From Sciurus carolinensis (Eukaryota; Chordata; Mammalia; Rodentia; Sciuridae): a stretch of DNA of 64,000 nt. The stretch is from the NCBI RefSeq assembly GCF_902686445.1, contig NC_062232.1, positions 30,400,954 to 30,464,953 of the forward strand. Direction: 5' to 3'. This document shows, in pieces, positions 11,381 through 24,605 of the stretch. How positions within the stretch are numbered: the first letter of the stretch is position 1; each line of letters starts with the position of its first letter. The notes beneath the pieces were generated by a model. That model ran no database searches. It was given only the letters and a program-made list of their open reading frames with translations, and had not been told where the DNA came from. The position numbers were made by a program, and so were the translations under genes.

Positions 11381-14300
11381 GAGGATTTTTAATTATATAG
11401 TGAAACGATTTAATGTTGACCTGTGCATAGAAGAACTGTAAATAGTACAATATTTACAGTTCTGGCTCTTTTGCTCACAAATTTCCATTCATTATTTTTA
11501 TAACTGAAAATTATATATGCTTTTTATTTTCTTTGATAGGACAGAGTCCATTAATTTTTGTCAACATTATGGGTAAACCTCAAAGATCTGTATGAAGTTG
11601 TATCTGGAGAAAATACACTTTATATTCACTTTTATTTTATTTTGTAGCCAAACTGTATAAGTAACCCTAAGTTAATAACCCTAAACATGTGTTACCCAAC
11701 TTATAAATTATAGTATCAACTATTTTAAGAAGACTAGCAATATATATAATTTTATTCTCTCGAGAAAACCATATGGCCCTAGTTTCTAAACCAGAATTTT
11801 TTAAGATCAACTAGCTACCAGAAAAAGAGCAATGTGAAATGGACCACTCCATCAGCAGACTGCCAGGGAACATTTGTGACAGTGCGGGGGTGGGATCGGT
11901 TTTGAATGAATAAAAAAGCAAAACAAACAAATGGCAGCCAGGACCTGTTGCTTTGCAACAAGAACAAGCAAATCTCCTGACTGGGTGGGTGGGGGGGATC
12001 TGTGTTCCCTCTGCTCCACATTCCCTAACAGCCTTTCTCTGCTCTTCTCTCTGCTTGGAAAGGCTGGGCCCCACAGTGCGCACCACGGCCTCCTCTGCCC
12101 TCTGGCTCCTGCTGGGATTGGCCAATGGGAGGTGTCAGCAGGAGCTCTAAGGTCAGGAGGAGAAGGAGGTTGTGGAACTCAGCCTCTCACTCCTCCCAGC
12201 TCGGGCAATTCTGGCGGTGGCTGTATCCTTCCGCAGCTTAAGCTCCTGCCAGCCACCCTCCTGCTAGGCTCCTGCTCTCAACCAGCTGTCAAAACTTGTC
12301 TCCCCTTCACATGTGGTAAAGGTTTCTGTTGTTGCAGGTCCCTGGGTGCCTCATGGCCTCCCAACCCTGTCCACATCTCTGTAAATAACCCTAGGCTGAT
12401 GGAAGCCACCCAAGAGATCATCTTGTCAACCATGCTCTTCATCTTGTAACACATGAAATTAGTCGGACCTTGATCAGTACCTAAAAATCTAGGGGTAGAA
12501 TTTAAGTGTGTGGGCTCCCAGTGCAGGCGATGCCCTCCTAGCTTCTGCCTGGTTGTTGAGCCAGTAGGGAAGGGGCCCTGGGGCAGCAGCAGCAGCTACA
12601 TCCGCTAGATGGAGAGAGATGCAGTCTTCTCATGCAGAGCTCTGGCTTCCTCCACAAAGGTCAACTCAAGTTCCACCTTCTATTTGAAACTCTCCTGGAA
12701 CTGAACCCACCAAACAAAATTAAAATGCCATAGAGTTTATTGCTTGTAAAATACCTGTGAAGATCAAATGGGATAAGGCATATTGCAATGCTTTGCGGAG
12801 AGTGATAGATTTACTGTGTTGTTAATGAGAACCCTTAAAGATGAGAGTCCTTGCCTCCTAGATCTGATGTCTATCTTAACATGAGAGGAACAGGATAAAA
12901 AAAAAAAAGCCACTATTTTAACCTGTCATTTCTATTTTTGAACTTTCTTCATCGGGCTCAAATGAATGGACTTGCAAAGAGAAAATAAACTTAAGTTGGC
13001 ATCAGAATTTTGGTTTCGATGTCTCTTTGGCTTAGACATCCTGGCTATGGTCTTCAGTAGTCAATTTTCCTTATTTAACAAACTAAAGATGAGCTGGTTG
13101 GTCTCAATGGACTCTGAAAGGGTTCTGTCTGGCACTCAGAGATACAATCTTTCTGTTGAGTTCCCAGAACATAACCAGAACCTTCACTGAGTTTCCAGTG
13201 TTGGTTGGATTATATCATTTCCAGCAGATTTTCCAGAACCCTCCAATGAAACAGCTCCTATAAAAGATGAGGATTTACTGAATCATATTTTTCAAAGGAC
13301 GTACTGGACTCAATTGGTAGAGTCAGTTTTAAGAGAGAGGGAAAATGGGAGATCTTTCCCGTAGCTATACTATAAAAGCAGTCAGTGAATACTTTGAATC
13401 TCAACTTTGCAAGGAACACGTGGCTTCCAGTGCCTGAAACAGAAATACCAGGATCCCTCAAACCAAGACAGCTCTAACTGTCACCAGCAGTCAGGCATCC
13501 ATTTTCCCATTCCAGCTGGGGACACTGGAACAATCTAGAGAAACAGTGAAGAATGAAGTTAAATTTTCCCTTTAGATCCTTATGAAGCAACCAACTCACC
13601 ATCCCCAACTTCCCTGAGAGATTCCCCAGTTTGTATCCATTGAGCAGTGAGCAGCTGCGGAAGCAACAGATCTCTTTCATGAAGACAAAGTTCTCTCCCT
13701 CAAGTACCTGCCACTGTCTGCAGAGACACCCGGGAGTCACTGTGCAGGGAGATCTTAGGTAGATTTGTTACAGTGAACTCACTAGTTCTATAGTTGCAGA
13801 GTAAATTCAGTAGACCCAGCAATTGCCTGCAGTGTGAGGTGGGTGCCAGATATGCTCAGCGGCTACAAGCAACTGGACAAACATGCTCACCATGACCCGT
13901 ATGGACAAATGATTGTTTTCATGTACGTACATCTTCAGCAATGTCACCGTATTTAAAAGACAGCAGATAGGCATGTAAAGGTATTTCTGACTTTGAGAAC
14001 ATAATTTAATTTTATTTAAGTCAACCAAAATGCAACACTAATTCTATCTTGAATAATGGAATAGAAAGATTTACTTCAGAGTTGGACTTTTAGAGGAGTC
14101 AGTTTTCATTCAGCCTCTCTTGCTGCTGTGTCCAAAGGTTAAACTACAGTTTTCTGATGTTCAGCAATTGTCACTAGCCATTGGAATACAGACCTTAGTT
14201 TATAAGTCAAGAAAATGTTTACCTTTGAAGCAGCAAAGATCAAGTGAATTTTATAGGTTGTCAGAGATGATTTGGTCTTTTGTCTGCTGGCCAAGTGGCA

Positions 14301-14860
14301 ACCTTTTTGTCATTTTCAGAAGAATGAGGTCAGGGAACTCAACAGCCCACCACCCCAAGTAATTCTACCCAGGACCTTGACACTGATAATGTGTCTGACC
14401 TCAAGGGCCTAAGTTGAAACCATCAGATTTCAAGAAAGTTTTCATAAAGAGCTTACTCTGATGACGTTTAAGTCAGAAAATGCTGCAGCCCATACCCTTT
14501 GTATACCATATCTACATTGTTTTCATTGGCAATTAATCTAAGGATTCAATACAATCCAAATCAAAGCCCTAAGGAGGTATCAAAATACCTCCTGTGACTA
14601 TAGATTGTCTCCAACTTGCAGAAGCAAAACATATTCAGTATAAAGTGCACTTAAAACTTTGAATTTTGATCTTTGCCTGGGCTAGCTACATGCCATACAA
14701 TACTCTCTTGTGCTGCTGGACAATAGTAGCAGTGAGTCGCAACTCATAGTAATGTAATTACAAGGGAAAGAAACTAAAATTTTATAGTGCATTTCACTGT
14801 GTTGCTAAACCAGGAGGTGCAGGTTAAATTATTAAATGCTTTTTTTCTTTTTTAAGCAGT
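11381..14860. other. No supported gene; possible old interspersed repeat at about 11850-12450
   Basis: The GC-richer stretch 11850-12450, with CCAATGGGAGGTG-like and CTGTTGTTGC-like text, resembles a widespread old mammalian repeat that I cannot name with confidence. Its open frames lack family resemblance. The remainder looks like ordinary non-coding DNA. Confidence 0.4.
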
Positions 14861-14862
14861 AA

Positions 14863-15036
14863 TAGTGATTGAACTCAGGGTAACTGTGCTAGTGAGCTAT
14901 ATCCTCATTATTTTTATATTTTATTTTGAGACAAGGTCTCACTAAATTGCCAAAGCGGGCCTCATACTTGCAATCCTTCTGCCTTAGCCTCCTGAATAGC
15001 TGGGATTACAGACATGCACCACCACACACAGCATAA
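14863..15036 (-). repeat. B1-ID composite SINE
   Basis: On the plus strand it starts with the ID-half remnant (GATTGAACTCAGGG) and a T-rich linker, then the B1-like half with CTGGGATTACAG. Confidence 0.85.
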
Positions 15037-15116
15037 ATGCTTTTTGACATAATATTTTCAACATACAATGGATTTATGGGGCTGTAACTCCACTGTAAGT
15101 CAGGGAGCATCTGTAT

Positions 15117-15667
15117 TAACAAACTGTAAAGTTTATATGAAGAGAAAAAAGACCCAGATAGCCAACACAATATTAAATAACAAAATCAAAAGGCTGACAC
15201 TGTTTAACTTCATAACTTACTATAAAGATACAGCAATTAAGATGGTGTGGTATTGCTGAAAAATAGATAAGTAGATCAAGTAGCAGAATCAAGAGCCCAG
15301 AAATAGACCCACATAAATATAGTTAACTGATCTTGGACAAAGTAGCAAAGTCAAAACAATGAAGAAAAGACTTCTTTCAACAAATGGTGCTAGAATAACT
15401 GGATATCCATGTGCAAAAAAAGAAAGAAAAAGTTGAATCTAGACACAGAACTTACACATTTCACAAAAGTTGACTCAAATGTCAAAATGTATTACAGACC
15501 TAAATGTAAAGTGAAAAACTTTAAAAATCTTAAAATTCTACATAGTATGAGAGAAAATCTGAAGACCTTGGTTAAGGTGGTGAGTTTTTAGTTAAAATAT
15601 TGAAGGCACAATCCATGGAAAAAACAATTGATAAGTTTGACTTCAGTAAACTTAAAAATTTCTGCAT
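15117..15667 (+). mobile_element. Outer L1 (L1-A), left part, ORF2 distal region
   Basis: The text follows the L1 ORF2 region downstream of reverse transcriptase (kinship to the L1 stretches around ...AGACCCAGA.AGCCAA and ...CAATTAAGATGGTGTGGTATTG). It stops abruptly at 15667 and continues at about 19058, after an inserted younger L1. Coding potential is destroyed. Confidence 0.8.
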
Positions 15668-16111
15668 GCTGAGTTCTACCAGACCTTTAAAGAACTGATG
15701 CGAATCCTCTTCAAATTAGTCCATGAAATAGAAATGGAGAGAATGCTCACAAATTCATTCTACGAAGCCTGTATTGCCCTAATACCCAAACCAATAAAGA
15801 CACATCAAGGTAAGAGAACTACAGATCAATATCCCTGATGAACATAGATGCAAAATCCTTAATAAAATATTAGCAATCTGTATTTGAAAACACATTAAGA
15901 TTGTACACTTTGATTAAGTTGACTTCATCCCAGGGTGAAAGGTTGGTTCAGCATATATAAATCAAAACATGTAATTCGTCACATAAATAGAATAAAAGAC
16001 AAAAATCACATGATCTTATCAATAAATGCAGAAAAAAAATCTTTGACAAAATCCAGCATCCATTCATGTTAAAAATCACTGAAGAAAATAGTGATAGAAG
16101 GAACTTAGCTC

Positions 16112-16204
16112 GGGACTGGGGAGATAGCTCAGTTGGTAGAGTGCTTGCCTCGCAAGCACAAGGCCCTGGGTTCAATCCCCAGCACCACAAAAAAAAAAAA
16201 AAGA
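16112..16204 (+). repeat. ID element with well-kept pol III boxes
   Basis: It is tRNA-derived, with A box TAGCTCAGTTGG and B box GGTTCAATCC, followed by an A-tail. Flanks AACTTAGCTC and AGTTTAGCTC are a target duplication. It lies inside L1-B. Confidence 0.92.
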
Positions 16205-17725
16205 AGGGGAGTTTAGCTCAACAATGTAAAGGCTATATATAACATCGTACTGAATAGACAAAAACCAAAAGCATTTCCTCCAAAATCAGGAACAAGATAA
16301 GGATTTCTACTCTCATCATTTCTATTCGATATAGTCCTTGAAATTCTAGCCAGAGCCATCAGGCAAAAGAAGGATATTAAATAGGTATGAAGAGGAAAAG
16401 GAAAAAGTCAACTACTTGTTTGTTGATGGCATGGTCCTACATCTAGAAGACCCAAAAAATTTCCACCAGAAGACTTCTAGAACTGATAAATTCAGCAAAG
16501 TATCAGGACATAAAATGAAAATGTGTAAATCAACACTTTCCTATACTCCAGTGGTGAATTTGCTGAGAAAGAAATCAGGAAAACTATCCCATTACAATAA
16601 CCTTAAAAAGAGAATACTCAGAAATAAAGCTAACCAAGGAGGCAAAAGATCTCTACAATGAAAAATATAGAAGATTGAAGAAATAAATTAAGGAAGAGAT
16701 CAGAAGATGGAAAGCACCCCCGACATGTTCTTGGATAGACAGAACTAATACTGTCAAAAGTCACACTATCAAAAGTATTATAGAGATTCAACACAATCCC
16801 CATCATTATGTGACATGCTTCACATAATTAGAAGAAAAAAAAAACAGTCCTAAAATTCATTTGGAAGAATAAAAGATCCAGAATAGTCAAAGCAATCCTG
16901 AGCAAGAAGAGCGACCCTAGAGCCATCGAAAACCTAATGTCAAATTGTACTGCCAAGCTATAGTAACAAAAATAGTATGGTTTTGGCACCAAGATAGACA
17001 TGAAGACCAGTGGAATAAAATAGGAGACACAGAGACAAACCCACATAGGCACCATCATCTGATACTCCATAAAGGTGCCAAAAATATACATTGGGGAAAA
17101 TATAGTCTTTTTAATAAATGCCGCTGGGAAAACTGGTTATCCATATATAGAAAATTGAAACTAGACCCTTATCTCTCACACTACATAAAAAACAACCCAA
17201 ATACATCAAAGACCTAGGAATTGGACTGGAAACCTTGCAAGTGCTAGAAGAAAGTACAAGCACAACACTCCAACATATTGGTGCAGATACCAACTTCCTT
17301 AATAAGACTCCTAAAGCTCAAGAAATAAAACCAAAAATCAATAAGTGGGATAACGTCAAATTAAAAAGCTTCTGCACATGGCTTTCCCAACCTTCAGAGC
17401 TATGAGAAATGAATTTCTGCCATTCTTAATCAGAGAGCCTACAGAATGGAAGAAAATCTTTGCCAGCTCCTCCTTCATCAGGGGATCAATATTCAAAACA
17501 TATGAAGAACTCAAAAAGCTTAACGCCAATAAATAAATAAATAATCCAAGCAATACGTGGGCAAAAGAACTAAACAGACGTTTCTCAAAGAAGAAATACA
17601 AATGGCCAACAAATGTATGAAAAAAATGTTCAATATCACTACTGATGAGGGAAATGCAAATCAAAACTATACTGAGATTTCATCTCATTTCAGTTAGAGT
17701 AGCAATCATCAAGAGTACAAATAGT

Positions 17726-17961
17726 GGCACCAGGCACAGTGGCTCACACCTGTAATCCCAGCAGCTCAGGAGGTTGAGGCAGGAGGATGTCGAGTTCAAA
17801 GCCAACTTCAGCAACTTAGCAAAGCCCTAAGCGACTTGGCAAGACTGTCTCTAAATAAAATATAAAATGGGCTGGGGATGTGGCTCAGTGGTTAAGCACC
17901 CCTGGGTTCAATCCCCAGTACCCAAAAACAAACAAACAACCAAAAAAAAAAAAAAAAAAAA
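17726..17961 (+). repeat. B1-ID composite SINE with target duplication
   Basis: It is full length: a B1-like half, a TCTCTAAATAAAA linker, an ID-like half and an A-tail. The duplication AAGAGTACAAATAGT at 17711-17725 is matched with one change at 17962-17976. Confidence 0.95.
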
Positions 17962-18767
17962 AAGAATACAAATAGTAACAAATGAAGATGTGGGGAGAAA
18001 GGTACAGTTAGCATTGTTAGTGAGACTGAAAACTAGTACAGCAACTTTGGAAAACAGTACATATATTCTTCAAAAGACTAGTAATGAAATCACCATATGA
18101 CCCAGCTATCCCACTCCTTAGTATTTATCCAAAAGATCGAAAATCAGCATACTATGGTAATACATTGATACCAATGTTTATAGCAGCACCATTCACAATA
18201 GCCAAGTTTTGAAACCAGCCTAGGTATCTGCCAACAGATGAATAGATAAAGATGTGGTTTATAGACACAATGGAGTTTTGCTCAGCCTTAAAGAAGAATG
18301 AAATAATGTTATTTGAGGATAAATGAATGGAATTGGAGAATATTATGCTAAGTGAAATAAGCCATATTCAAAATGTCAAAGATCTAATATTTTCTGTCAT
18401 ATGCAGAAGCTATAGGGATGGGGGGAAGGAATATTTTTGAAAGGGTGAATGTCCTGAAAATAGAAGGAAGACCAATAGAGTTAAGAAAGGGGACTGAGAG
18501 GTAGGGAGGAGGGAAGGACATGGAGAAGTATTAGGGAATGAAATCTGTCAAATTATGCTGCGTCTATGTGTGAATATACCACAATGAATCATATGCATAT
18601 GCATATATATATATATACAAACATAATATACATATATGATTATAATGCACTAATTGAAATAACAATAACAATATTACAGTAGAGATCAATAAAGAGTAAG
18701 TGGGGGAGGGAGGAGGGGAAGAAAAGGGAATTACTGGGGAATGAGATTGATCAAATTATGTTCTGTG

Positions 18768-18972
18768 CTGGGCACGGTGGCACATGCCTATAATCCCAGC
18801 AGCTTGAAAGGCTGAGACAGGAGGATCATAAGTTCAAAGCCAGCTTCAGCAAAAGCGAGATGCTAAGCACCTCAGTGAGTCTGTCTCTAAATAAAATACA
18901 AAATAGGGCTGGGGATGTGGCTCAGTGGTCAAGTGCCCCTGAGTTCAATCCCCTGTACCCTCCCCCCAAAAT
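18768..18972 (+). repeat. B1-ID composite SINE with exact target duplication
   Basis: Exact 14-bp duplications AATTATGTTCTGTG at 18754-18767 and 18973-18986 bound the element. This is the clearest definition of the composite SINE in the window and shows that both halves moved together. Confidence 0.96.
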
Positions 18973-19264
18973 AATTATGTTCTGTGCATATATGAACATG
19001 GAAAAATGAATTCACCTATTATGTATAATTATAATTTGACAATAAAAAATAATAAGTTTTAGAAATCTTCTACTCTGTGAAAGACAAGATCAAGAGAATA
19101 AAACAAATCATAGACTTAGAAAAAATATTTCCCAAAGACATTCAAATTATTCAAAAAACTCTCAAAAGTCAACAATAAGAAAACAAGCAATCTGATTAAA
19201 AATGGACCAAAGATCTTAACAGACATCTCACGAAAGAAGATACACAAATGGCAAATAAGTATAT

Positions 19265-19457
19265 GAGGCAGGCATGGTGGCTCATGACTATAATCCAGAG
19301 ACTTGGGAGGCTAAGACAGGAGGATGGCAAGTTCAAATCCAGCCTCAGCAACTTAGTGAGGCCCTCAGCAACTTAGCAAGACCCTGTCTCAAAGTAAAAT
19401 TTGGGAGATGTGGTTCAGTGGTAAAGCACCCTTGGATTAGATAGCTAGTACAAAAAA
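19265..19457 (+). repeat. B1-ID composite SINE
   Basis: It is flanked by AAGTATATGA on both sides (near 19256 and 19463) and sits in L1-A. Confidence 0.9.
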
Positions 19458-19519
19458 TAAATAAGTATATGAAAGGATACTCATCATCACATGGCATTAG
19501 GGAATTGCCAATTAAAAGA

Positions 19520-19705
19520 AGGTGCCAGATGCAGTGGTGCACACCTGTGATTCCAGTTATTTGGGAGGCTGAGGCAGGAGGATTGCAAGTTTGAGGCCAG
19601 CATGGGCAATTTAACAAGACCCTGTCTCAAAATACAAAAAAAGAAGGACCGAGGATGTAGTTCAATTGTAGAACATCCCTGGGTTTAATACCCAATACCA
19701 AAGAG
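19520..19705 (+). repeat. B1-ID composite SINE ending in (GA)n
   Basis: The GGTGCCAGATGCAGTGGTGCACACC start and ID half (GATGTAGTTCAATTGTAGAACATCC) are diverged. The tail has become GAGAGA. Confidence 0.88.
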
Positions 19706-20600
19706 AGAGAGAGAGACATCACTACAGTTCTGAAATAAAAAACACAGATAACATAAAATATTGGCAAAGATATGGAGTAACAGGAGTTCTCTCTTATTAC
19801 TGTCAGGAATGCAAAATAGTACTTTGAATTTTGAAGAGAATTAGATGGTTTTGTTTTTTGTTTGTTCATTTGTTTGCTTTTACACAAAACTAAACATATT
19901 CTTACCATACAATCCAGCAATCATGCTCCTTGGTATTTATCCAGGTTGTTGAAAACTTGGGCCCCCATGAAAACCTGCAGATGGAAGATTATAGCAGCTC
20001 TATTCATAAATGTCAGAACCCAGAAGCAAACTAGATACCCTTTAGTAGGTGAATGGATAAATAAGCTGTGGTACATGGAGACAGTGGAATGTAATTCAGC
20101 ACTAAAAAGTGCATCATCAAGTAATGAAAGAACATGGAGGAAATTTAAATGTACATTGCTAAGTGAAAGAAGGTGATCTGAAAGGGTTATATAATGTATG
20201 ATTTCAGCAATATGACATTCTGGAAAAACCAAAACTGAAGAGACAGTAAAAAAATCTGTAGTTGCTAATTTGGGGACCAGGGACATTAAGAAGTAAAACA
20301 GAGGAATTTTAGGACAGAGAAACTATTTTGTATGATAATATAATAGTGTATATATGTAAGTATTCATTTGTCCAAAGCCATACAATGCACAACACCAAGA
20401 GTGAACCCTAATGTCAGTTATTTGCTCTGGATGATAATAATATGTCAATCTAGGCCCATCAACTAAAGAAATGTACTACTCTGGTCAGGGAAGTTGTGCA
20501 TCTATTGTGTAGGGTATATATGGTATATATGGGAATCTCTGTAACTTCTGTAATTTTTCTGTGAATGTAAAACAGTTGAAAAATACGAAGTTTAAAAAAA

Positions 20601-21749
20601 AACCCTCAAGGAAGGCTTCTATGAGAAGTAATCAGGTGCCCCATATCCTCAAGTCAGGTATAGAGAGAACAAGAAAGATGAGGTACAAAGGCCCTAAGGT
20701 AAGAACTTTGAGTGTTTGAGGGAATCAAAGGAGGCCAGGAGTGAATGGCATCTGTAGGATGCTAGCAGAGAAATTGAGTACAAAGAGTTTGTAGACAAAG
20801 GCAGAGGGCAGCTCCAAATATAAACATATTTAGGATTTGATATATTATTTTAGATACAATGGGAAGTTTTTGAAAAGTTTCAGAGAGAAAATGGCATGAT
20901 ACAAATGACATTTTAAGGATATCTTGCAGTTTATAAAGAATAGATCCATGAACAACAATGGATGGAACCTATTTTCATAGACCTAGAAGAGGTTAAGAAA
21001 CTGGGGGCTTATTACACATATTAGATGTAAGACAGCAGACCTTTGGGGGCCAGAGACAGCTGGCAGGAAATGCATCCATGTGGTTAATGAAAGAGAACTT
21101 GCCTATAAGAATAATTTTAAATTTAGAATAAAATTTCTAGTTCATACTACATATGTGTGTTTCCTCGTTTAGGTAAAGATTCAATTACTTGAAATGCCTT
21201 TACTCATTTGATTATCAAGTGGAGTATCCTAATTCTAATATTCTTAGATATCTAAGCCATATAAAGCCATTCAGATGCAATTTCATCAAGCAAAAAAATT
21301 GCAGATTTATTTACATTTCCTTTGCATTCATATATCTCCATACAACCATCTTGAGTGACTGCTATAGAAAAATATAGGATTCCTATATTTGAAACTATAT
21401 CACCCAGAATACTTATCATCAATATATGCCAGAGTCATATTGTTACTTAAATAAATCTTATGTTCATGAGTCCCTCAATGGCTAAGAAACAATATGCACA
21501 ACCCTATCAGCATGTTAACATGCTATTTGTACAAACTATTTGGTAAATATGAGTCACTATTTCATAGGTTCAATGGGCCTTTTTCATTTAAATTTATTCA
21601 TTTTAAGAAATAACTGAGGTGGTTGCACACAGATTATAAGGAAGAAATTATAGAGAACTACTATTTACTAAATGTAATTGTACACATAATAGCAAAAGTA
21701 TAACAAAACAACCTCATAAAATTCTGAAATACTTAGAAAATTTTCTGTA
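20601..21749. other. No supported gene
   Basis: The sequence is AT-rich. The stretch 20690-20900 (short runs such as GGAAGTTTTTGAAAAGTTT) might be a very old transposon remnant. There is no coding signal. Confidence 0.4.
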
Positions 21750-22212
21750 ACATATATTAGTCAGTTTTTCATGGCCATGACCAAGACCAAAATACCTGAC
21801 CAGAACAACTTAAAGGAGGAAAAGTTTATTTTGGCTCACAGTGTTAGAGGTCTTAGTTCATGGTTAGTCAAGTCCATTGTTCTGGACCAGAGGTGAGGCA
21901 GAATATCATGGCAAAAGGGTGTGGTAGAGGGAAACTGCTCAGCTCATGGAAGGCAGGAAGGGGTGGGGAGGAGCCAAGGGCAGATATAGTCCCCAAGGCC
22001 ATGTCCCCAGTGGCCTACTGCCTCCAGTCATGTCCCACCTGCCTATCATTTTCAACACCTACCAGAAAATTCATTCAAACTATGAATCCATCAAGATTAA
22101 TATGTGGATAAGATCAGAGTCCTCATATTCCAGTCTTTTCACCTATAAACATTACTGCATGACTTAACACATGAATTTGGGGGGGGGGCATTCCAGATCC
22201 AAACCATGACAC
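21750..22212 (-). repeat. MaLR-type (MST/MLT1-like) LTR
   Basis: TATTAGTCAGTTTTTCATGG followed by an AAAATACCTGACCAG- and GGCTCACAGT-type order is the reverse complement of the 3' end of MaLR LTRs. A G-run lies at 22179-22188. Confidence 0.75.
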
Positions 22213-22374
22213 AGGCTTTGCTTCCCTTTTTGTACAGTTTTGCATTTCTCTAACAGCTGGAAGTGTAGAAGTTTAAATCTGGAGTAAGTTTATCTGTATC
22301 CACAGTATAAAGGGTTCTTTCTGTCAGTATATGAGGTCTGTTCCCCTGCTGTAGAGTTTTTTTTTAATCTTTTT

Positions 22375-22462
22375 GAAAAAGTTTTGGTGGTACTGAAGAT
22401 TGAACACAGGGCCTCCCACATGCTAGGCAAGCATTCTACCACTGAGTCGCACATCTAGCCCC
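22375..22462 (-). repeat. ID-type SINE
   Basis: A minus-strand tRNA-derived body with diverged A and B boxes, preceded by a T-rich run. Confidence 0.8.
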
Positions 22463-22619
22463 TGCTGACCTTTAAATCTGAATTCTTCTGATAATTCAGG
22501 GGAAGCTATGCATCCTTCAAACTAGTTCGAGCTCTTAATAGCTTATTCACATGTAAGGACATATGAAGTAGGCCTTCGTTTGTATTTTAGAAAATTGACA
22601 CGATATATTGAGCTCTCCT

Positions 22620-23065
22620 GTTATGGTTTGGATGTAAGGTGTCTCCTGAAAGCTCATGTATGAGATGATGTAACAATGTTCAGAAGTAAATGATTAAATT
22701 ATGAGAACTGTAACCTAATCAGCAGATTAATCCATTTGATGGATTAATAATTTGAAAGGACTATTATACTGGGAGATAACTGAGGCAGGTTGGGTATAGC
22801 TAGAAATAGGTCAATGGGGAAGTGCCTTTGGGGTTGTCAATGTCCCTACTGACCTACTTTGGCACCTCACTTGCTCTGTTTCCTGGCAACCATGAGGTGA
22901 GCAGCTGTCCTCTGCCATGATGTTTTGCCTCACCTCAGGCCCGGAGTGATGGACTCAACTAACCATGGACTGAACTTCTGAAACTGTGATCTCAAAATAT
23001 ACTTTTCCTCCCCAAAGTTGTTCTGGTTAGGCATTTTGGTCACAGCAACAAAAATCTAATATGCT
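22620..23065 (+). repeat. MaLR-type LTR
   Basis: It opens TGTTATGGTTTGGATGT, typical of MST/THE1-type LTR starts, and ends in CAGCAACAAAAATCTAATATG. It is similar in order to 58984-59428. Confidence 0.8.
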
Positions 23066-23533
23066 TCCTTTTCTTTTGTTTAAACACTCTAAGTTAAAAT
23101 GTTCCCAATCATAAAAGAGACAAATATAAAGAACAATTGGTTGGACCACCTACAATTTTCCATAATGTCCTTTCTTAGCTGGAATTTGGTGTGGGTGGAG
23201 GCGGAGAGGATTCAATTGTTTTCTTCCTGTATAAAAAAAAAAAGCAAAATCCTTGATTTTTTCCAGTTCTCATCCATACTGACTCACACATTCACTTAGT
23301 AAAACTAAATGAATCAAAAAGTAAATTAAAACAATTGATCTATAAAATATACCAATAAGCAGGTCCAAGTTTCAAAAATGCTTCAAGACATTTCCATAAG
23401 TTGTTTTCAAAGTGAGCCTTCAAGGGATTTCTATATAAACCAGTTTTTGATTTTCTGTAATACATCAAATTTTGTTTTGCTCTCTGCCATCACATTGATG
23501 GAAATTATAAATTAGTCAATTAAGATAGTCCAC

Positions 23534-23746
23534 TGTGCCCTGCACGGTGGAGCAGGCCTGTAATCCCAGTGACTCGGGAGACTGAGACAGGAGGATCGCG
23601 AGTTCAAAGCCAGGCTCAGCAACTTAGCGAGGCCCTAAGCAACTCAGCGAGACCCTGTCTCTAAATAAAATACAAAATAGTGCTGGGGATGTGGCTCAGT
23701 GGTCAAGTGCCCCTGAGTTCAATCCTCAGGACCTCCTCCCTCAAAA
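23534..23746 (+). repeat. B1-ID composite SINE with exact target duplication
   Basis: Target duplications AAGATAGTCCAC at 23522-23533 and 23747-23758 bound a well-kept copy. Confidence 0.95.
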
Positions 23747-24244
23747 AAGATAGTCCACAGTATCTTCTTCTCTGCTGTCATAAATAAAAGAGAACAAAGT
23801 GGCTTCTCTGAATTTGATTAATATTAAAACATAGCAGGAGGAAGGAGTGGGGAACTGAGGGGTGTGTAATTCAACATTGATATAGATACTCCTGTGTCCA
23901 ACTTTGGGCCTGTCAGTTCTGGGACCTTTATTTGGGTAAAACAAAGAACTTAGGCAATATAAAGGATGATAGACAATAGATAGATTTGGCTTGTATTGGA
24001 AACAGAGTATATCTATAGGAAGGAGACCTTATGGACTTGAGAAGACTACGTTTAGAAGATTGGGATTCTTTCAGTAGAGGAAAGAAAAAGACTAATCCTG
24101 TTACCATGCATGTGATCTTGTCACAGAGAGAAAAGGAGATGCAAGGATTTAAGCTGCATTAAATATTAAAAGTCTAAACATCCATAGCCATTTCTTAAGA
24201 AGCTAAAGTGTAAAAACTTAAATGGCTCTCTGATTAGTTTTGGA

Positions 24245-24605
24245 TGAAGTCTTAGTTTGTTTGGGATGCTATAACAAAATACTATTGACTGAGGAACTTA
24301 TAAACTAAGGAAATTTATTTCTCACATTCTGGCAGGTGTGAAATCCACATTATGGCACCAAAAGATTTGGTGAGATTCTGGTGAGGGTCACTTCCTGGTT
24401 CCTATTTGATGTTTCCCTGTGTCTTACATGGTAGAAGGGGCAAGGGCAGCTCCCTGGAGCCTCTTCTTACAGGAATTCATCCCATTCATGAGGGCTCCAC
24501 CCTCATGACAATGATCTCCAATCTCTACCTCCTAATACCATGATATTGGTGATTAAGTTTCAATATTTGAATTTTAGGAAGATATGAATATTCATATCAC
24601 AGCAG
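24245..24605 (-). repeat. MaLR-type LTR
   Basis: GTCTTAGTTTGTTTGGGATGC followed by TATAACAAAATAC is the reverse complement of a MaLR LTR end. Confidence 0.75.

Larger units (their letters stand above)
15668..19057 (+). mobile_element. Inner L1 (L1-B), 5'-truncated, inserted into L1-A
   Basis: It starts inside ORF2 (GAGTTCTACCAGACCTTTAA). The reverse transcriptase region includes a degenerate catalytic box at 16419-16430, Phe-Val-Asp-Gly where L1 has Phe-Ala-Asp-Asp. It then runs through the distal ORF2 and a 3' UTR to an A-rich end near 19050. Flanks AAATTTCTGC (15658-15667) and AAATCTTCTAC (about 19060) look like a decayed target duplication. It carries an ID element and two composite SINEs. 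No frame is intact. Confidence 0.85.
19058..20600 (+). mobile_element. Outer L1 (L1-A), right part to 3' end
   Basis: It resumes the L1 text where 15667 stopped (CTCTGTGAAAGACAAGATCAAG), and passes through ACAGACATCTCACGAAAGAAGAT and the region near the ORF2 end to the 3' UTR and an A-run at about 20595. Two composite SINEs interrupt it. Confidence 0.8.

Noticed and set aside
11931..12449. A 172-residue open frame on the plus strand
   Set aside because: It lies in a GC-richer patch that looks like an old interspersed repeat, has no recognisable domain, and a second overlapping frame is also open.
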